The position numbers and the translations under genes are program-made. From the NCBI GenBank assembly GCA_020634895.1, contig JACKAV010000007.1, positions 124,001-188,000 on the forward strand: a stretch of 64,000 bases of DNA. The letters are read 5' to 3'. This document shows positions 61,629 through 64,000 of the stretch, piece after piece (position 1 is the first letter of the stretch; each line of letters starts with the position of its first letter). The notes beneath the pieces are model-generated. The model did no database searches. It was not told where the DNA came from and saw only the letters and a list, made by a program, of their open reading frames with translations. The DNA is from Anaerolineales bacterium. GTDB taxonomy: Bacteria; Chloroflexota; Anaerolineae; Anaerolineales; Villigracilaceae.

Positions 61629-62564
61629 ATGAACAATATAAAAACAACCAATTCAAAATCGGTCAAGGAAACTCCTCGTTTAGGCACGGAAAAATCAGGG
61701 AGGAACCTCCCTTGTGTTGCTATTATTCTAGACAGTTGTGTTAGTCTCCCATCAGATAAGATAAAACCTTTTGTAACTATTGTTTCACAATTTATACAGA
61801 TTGGATTAGATTCAGTAACCGATTTCGTTGGCTCACAATCTAAAGACTATGACCCATACCTTAATTCACCTTTACCACTAACCACATCCCGACCAAACCC
61901 ATCCCAGTTCTACGATAGCATTAAGCAATTTGCAATTGATGGATACAAACAATGCTTAATTCTTACCTTAACAACAAAGACAAGTGGAACATATGACTCT
62001 GCAGTAATTGCTCGAAGCATGGCAGTAGATGATGCGTTATTTCAAGAAAATGACATTACTGTTGTGGATTCTTCTCAGGTTGCACTTGGACACGGAATAC
62101 TTGCAATTGAGGCTATGAATTATGTAATCGGTGGATCTAATCTCCCGTCCATTGTGGAACATCTTAATACTCTGAAAGAAAGACTTCGTTCGTATTATTT
62201 GATTGATAATATTATCCCTATGTATGAAGGGGGACGTATACATAGCAAAATACCTCCTTCTACACTCGTAAAAACATGGTACATTATTAAAATTGAAAAT
62301 GGCGAATTACATGTTGTGGAGCGAGCACCTACAATGAATAAAGGTTTCTCAATACTCACCCAATTATTTAAGAGTGGAAAAATTAATAATCACGTCTTCC
62401 CTATCGTTATTAATTATATTGGCCTTGATAATATGGCAATGCGTATGCAAAATCTAATACTCAGTGATGATGCCGATGCATATATAATTAATTCTCCTCT
62501 GTGCTTGGATTTATCTGTACATTTCAAGCCAACTTCTCTTGGAATATCGTGGTGTGAAGAATAA
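61629..62564 (+). CDS. DegV family protein
   Basis: 311 residues. DegV-like: VAIILDSCVSLPSDKI in place of the usual DSTAxL, then LTTSRPNPSQF, LTLTTKTSGTYDSAVIA (TSG phosphate/carboxylate-binding loop) and VDSSQVALGHGILAIEA. DegV proteins bind fatty acids and in FakB form present them to the FakA kinase. FakA is not in the window. An unusual 25-residue N-terminal extension precedes the first strand. AT-rich codon use contrasts with the backbone, suggesting transfer. Confidence 0.85.
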   Translation: MNNIKTTNSKSVKETPRLGTEKSGRNLPCVAIILDSCVSLPSDKIKPFVTIVSQFIQIGLDSVTDFVGSQSKDYDPYLNSPLPLTTSRPNPSQFYDSIKQFAIDGYKQCLILTLTTKTSGTYDSAVIARSMAVDDALFQENDITVVDSSQVALGHGILAIEAMNYVIGGSNLPSIVEHLNTLKERLRSYYLIDNIIPMYEGGRIHSKIPPSTLVKTWYIIKIENGELHVVERAPTMNKGFSILTQLFKSGKINNHVFPIVINYIGLDNMAMRMQNLILSDDADAYIINSPLCLDLSVHFKPTSLGISWCEE

Positions 62565-62701
62565 GTACGCTTTATTGTTGATTATTGTTGTATTCGCTTC
62601 AAATAAACACTATTTCCTTCAGCACCCTGTTTTTGGAGAAATTTGTATCATGTTATGATTGTTCAGCGTATACTTTGAATAATCTATGGAGATAAATACA
62701 C

Positions 62702-63364
62702 ATGGGACAATATGTAGCCGTTGATTTGGAAGGCACATTAACAACAGGAGGAATATGGAAAGGGATTAATCGGTATATGCAATACCATCATTATTACTGG
62801 AGGTATTTATCGCATTACGTCCCTAACTATTTATGGGATAGGTATACGGTTGCTGGATATGGCAATAGAGATAAATTTAAAGTCCATCTTGTAAATACAA
62901 TGCAAACAATGTTCAGAGGGTTCGATATGAGTTTACTTAATCAAATGGGGAGCTGGATTGTTGAAAACGAACTTTGGCCTAAAAGAAGGCTAGATGTATT
63001 GGAAGAACTTGCAAAGTTAGATTCACGAGTCTCAATCGTGTTAGTTTCTGGAACGTATGACAATATTTTATCGGAATTTGGAAAAAAAATAAATAATCGG
63101 GTTATTGTATTAGGTACTCAAATTGAAATAATTAATGGAAGGTCAACAGGTCGTATTTTAGGTGAGCCAAATCAAGGATCAGTGAAGGTATTACGTCTGA
63201 AAAACTTATTAGGAGAATCAGAGTTAATATCTACATTTAGCGATGGTTTTGCCGATATTCCTATGCTAGAATTAAGTAAATTTCCTGTAGCTGTGTATCC
63301 TGACGACAAATTAAAAAAAGTGGCTAATGATCGTAACTGGCGCGTTTTACCATCTGGAAATTAA
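62702..63364 (+). CDS. HAD-superfamily (IB-like) phosphatase
   Basis: 220 residues. Motif I is DLEGTLT (D8, with E in place of the second Asp), motif II VLVSGTYDNIL (Ser) near 117-127, motif III with K near 180 and motif IV TFSDGFADIPML near 198-209. This is SerB/PSP-like layout, so a small-molecule phosphatase is likely; the Asp-to-Glu change at the general acid position can alter catalysis. Cap domain about 15-90 is Tyr/His rich (YMQYHHYYWRYL). Same direction as degV, after 137 bases. Confidence 0.85.
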   Translation: MGQYVAVDLEGTLTTGGIWKGINRYMQYHHYYWRYLSHYVPNYLWDRYTVAGYGNRDKFKVHLVNTMQTMFRGFDMSLLNQMGSWIVENELWPKRRLDVLEELAKLDSRVSIVLVSGTYDNILSEFGKKINNRVIVLGTQIEIINGRSTGRILGEPNQGSVKVLRLKNLLGESELISTFSDGFADIPMLELSKFPVAVYPDDKLKKVANDRNWRVLPSGN

Positions 63365-63450
63365 CATAACAATATAGTACATAATCCAAGATTATTCTAA
63401 TATGACTACAATAATGTAAATAGATCATTATATAAGTAAGGAGCTAAAAA

Positions 63451-64000
63451 ATGTCAAATAACCACGTAGTAATTGTACATGGCGCATATGGTTCGCCTGA
63501 GGAAGCTTGGTTTCCTTGGTTAGCTTCCAAAATAAGAGAATTAGGTTATAGGGTTTCTGTTCCGAAGCTGCCCACCCCAGAAGGACAGACGCTTGATAAC
63601 TGGCTTCAGGTATTTAATGAACAAGTGAAAGATTTAGATAGTGAAGCTATTTTGGTTGGTCATAGCATTGGTGCCACTTTTATTTTACGGAAGGTGGCAA
63701 CATTAGAGAATCAAATTAAAGCTTGCTTTTTAGTTTCGGGGTTTATGCATTTTTTAGGGAATGAAAAATTTGATCAAATAAATAAATCCTTTGTAGAAAA
63801 AGATGTTGATTGGGCATTAATTAGATCAAAGTGTCAAAATTTCTTTATGTATAATTCGGACAATGACCCATACGTTCCGCTAAAATTTGGGGAAGAGGTC
63901 GCTCAGCACCTTCAAATTAAATTGAATGTAGTTCACAATGGAGGACATATTAGCACATCTGCTGGATATTTAGAGTTTCCACAATTATTGGACGACTTAA
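63451..64000 (+). CDS. RBBP9/YdeN-like alpha/beta hydrolase, 3' end outside window
   Basis: At least 183 codons are open to the window end. AAGGAG precedes the ATG. The sequence starts SNNHVVIVHGAYGSPEEAWFPWL; the nucleophile elbow is VGHSIGATF, the acid is in NSDNDPYVP and the histidine is in NGGHIS, giving a Ser-Asp-His triad. The short fold matches RBBP9/YdeN-type serine hydrolases whose substrates are mostly unknown. It follows the HAD gene by 86 bases and is in the AT-rich block. Confidence 0.88.
   Translation, partial: MSNNHVVIVHGAYGSPEEAWFPWLASKIRELGYRVSVPKLPTPEGQTLDNWLQVFNEQVKDLDSEAILVGHSIGATFILRKVATLENQIKACFLVSGFMHFLGNEKFDQINKSFVEKDVDWALIRSKCQNFFMYNSDNDPYVPLKFGEEVAQHLQIKLNVVHNGGHISTSAGYLEFPQLLDDL

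Noticed and set aside
1..64000. CRISPR array or Cas genes
   Set aside because: No regularly spaced direct repeats and no Cas motifs were found; the palindromic repeats are single or paired.
31000..64000. tRNA gene as integration target
   Set aside because: No tRNA was found at the left junction; the recombinase is of the serine type and its end lies in mvaD.

Overview
ORGANISM. The window looks like a member of the Chloroflexota, most likely class Anaerolineae. The main reason is two very large membrane proteins of the DUF2298 ('Chlor_Arch_YYY') family, a family named for Chloroflexi and Archaea. A diphosphomevalonate decarboxylase (mevalonate route to isoprenoids), a LepA, a ribose-phosphate pyrophosphokinase and NarL-type two-component genes fit that background. 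No rRNA, tRNA or CRISPR array was found. Base composition was judged by eye, not computed.

LAYOUT. (1) 1-31,020 is GC-richer chromosomal backbone. It starts with a 5'-truncated STAS protein, a ferric-reductase-like flavocytochrome, a second STAS protein and a membrane-anchored rhodanese. A long minus-strand envelope cluster follows: two DUF2298 proteins (one fused to a GT39-like half), a DUF952 protein, another GT39-like protein, a methyltransferase, a GT4 glycosyltransferase, an MscS channel, a CDP-paratose-2-epimerase-like SDR, a YbhN/LPG-synthase-TM protein and lepA. Then come a membrane protein, an SPFH protein, a secreted zinc-ribbon protein, a NarL-family kinase/regulator pair, an OsmC protein, prs, a HEAT-repeat protein, rseP and mvaD. 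Intergenic palindromic repeats are scattered through this half.

(2) 31,021 onward is an integrated mobile element. A large serine recombinase ends inside the first codons of mvaD, so the left attachment junction lies in the mvaD 5' end. Inward are excisionase-like, LexA-like, J-domain and HTH genes, a roughly 570-bp GC-rich, stem-rich stretch without a credible gene, and a small primase (AEP fold plus CHC2 zinc finger). Opposite a five-gene defence-like operon lie plasmid-type genes: replication-relaxation protein, ParA, a small ParA partner, DUF2958 and a TraG/VirD4-like ATPase. The same TGCCA/TGGCA motif cluster occurs at about 35.74-35.80 kb and 49.07-49.15 kb.

(3) 55-64 kb is strikingly AT-rich. 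It carries small membrane proteins, a TIR-STAND protein with a toroid-repeat region, a SAM-methyltransferase-fold protein beside it, then DegV, a HAD phosphatase and a serine hydrolase cut by the window end. Two consensus sigma-70 promoters diverge at about 61.4-61.6 kb. No right end of the element was recognised; it may lie outside the window.

HOW THE PARTS MAY WORK TOGETHER. The backbone cluster probably builds or modifies extracellular glycans on lipid carriers. The element has the tools to excise and integrate (recombinase, excisionase-like proteins), replicate or be maintained (primase, replication-relaxation, ParA plus repeat sites), possibly transfer (TraG-like ATPase), and carries two candidate antiviral modules: a PLD-helicase / Eco57I-type methyltransferase / Rx4H protein / DUF262-DUF1524 / DprA-like operon, and the TIR-STAND / methyltransferase-like pair. 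The functional proposals for both modules are inference from domains and gene order.
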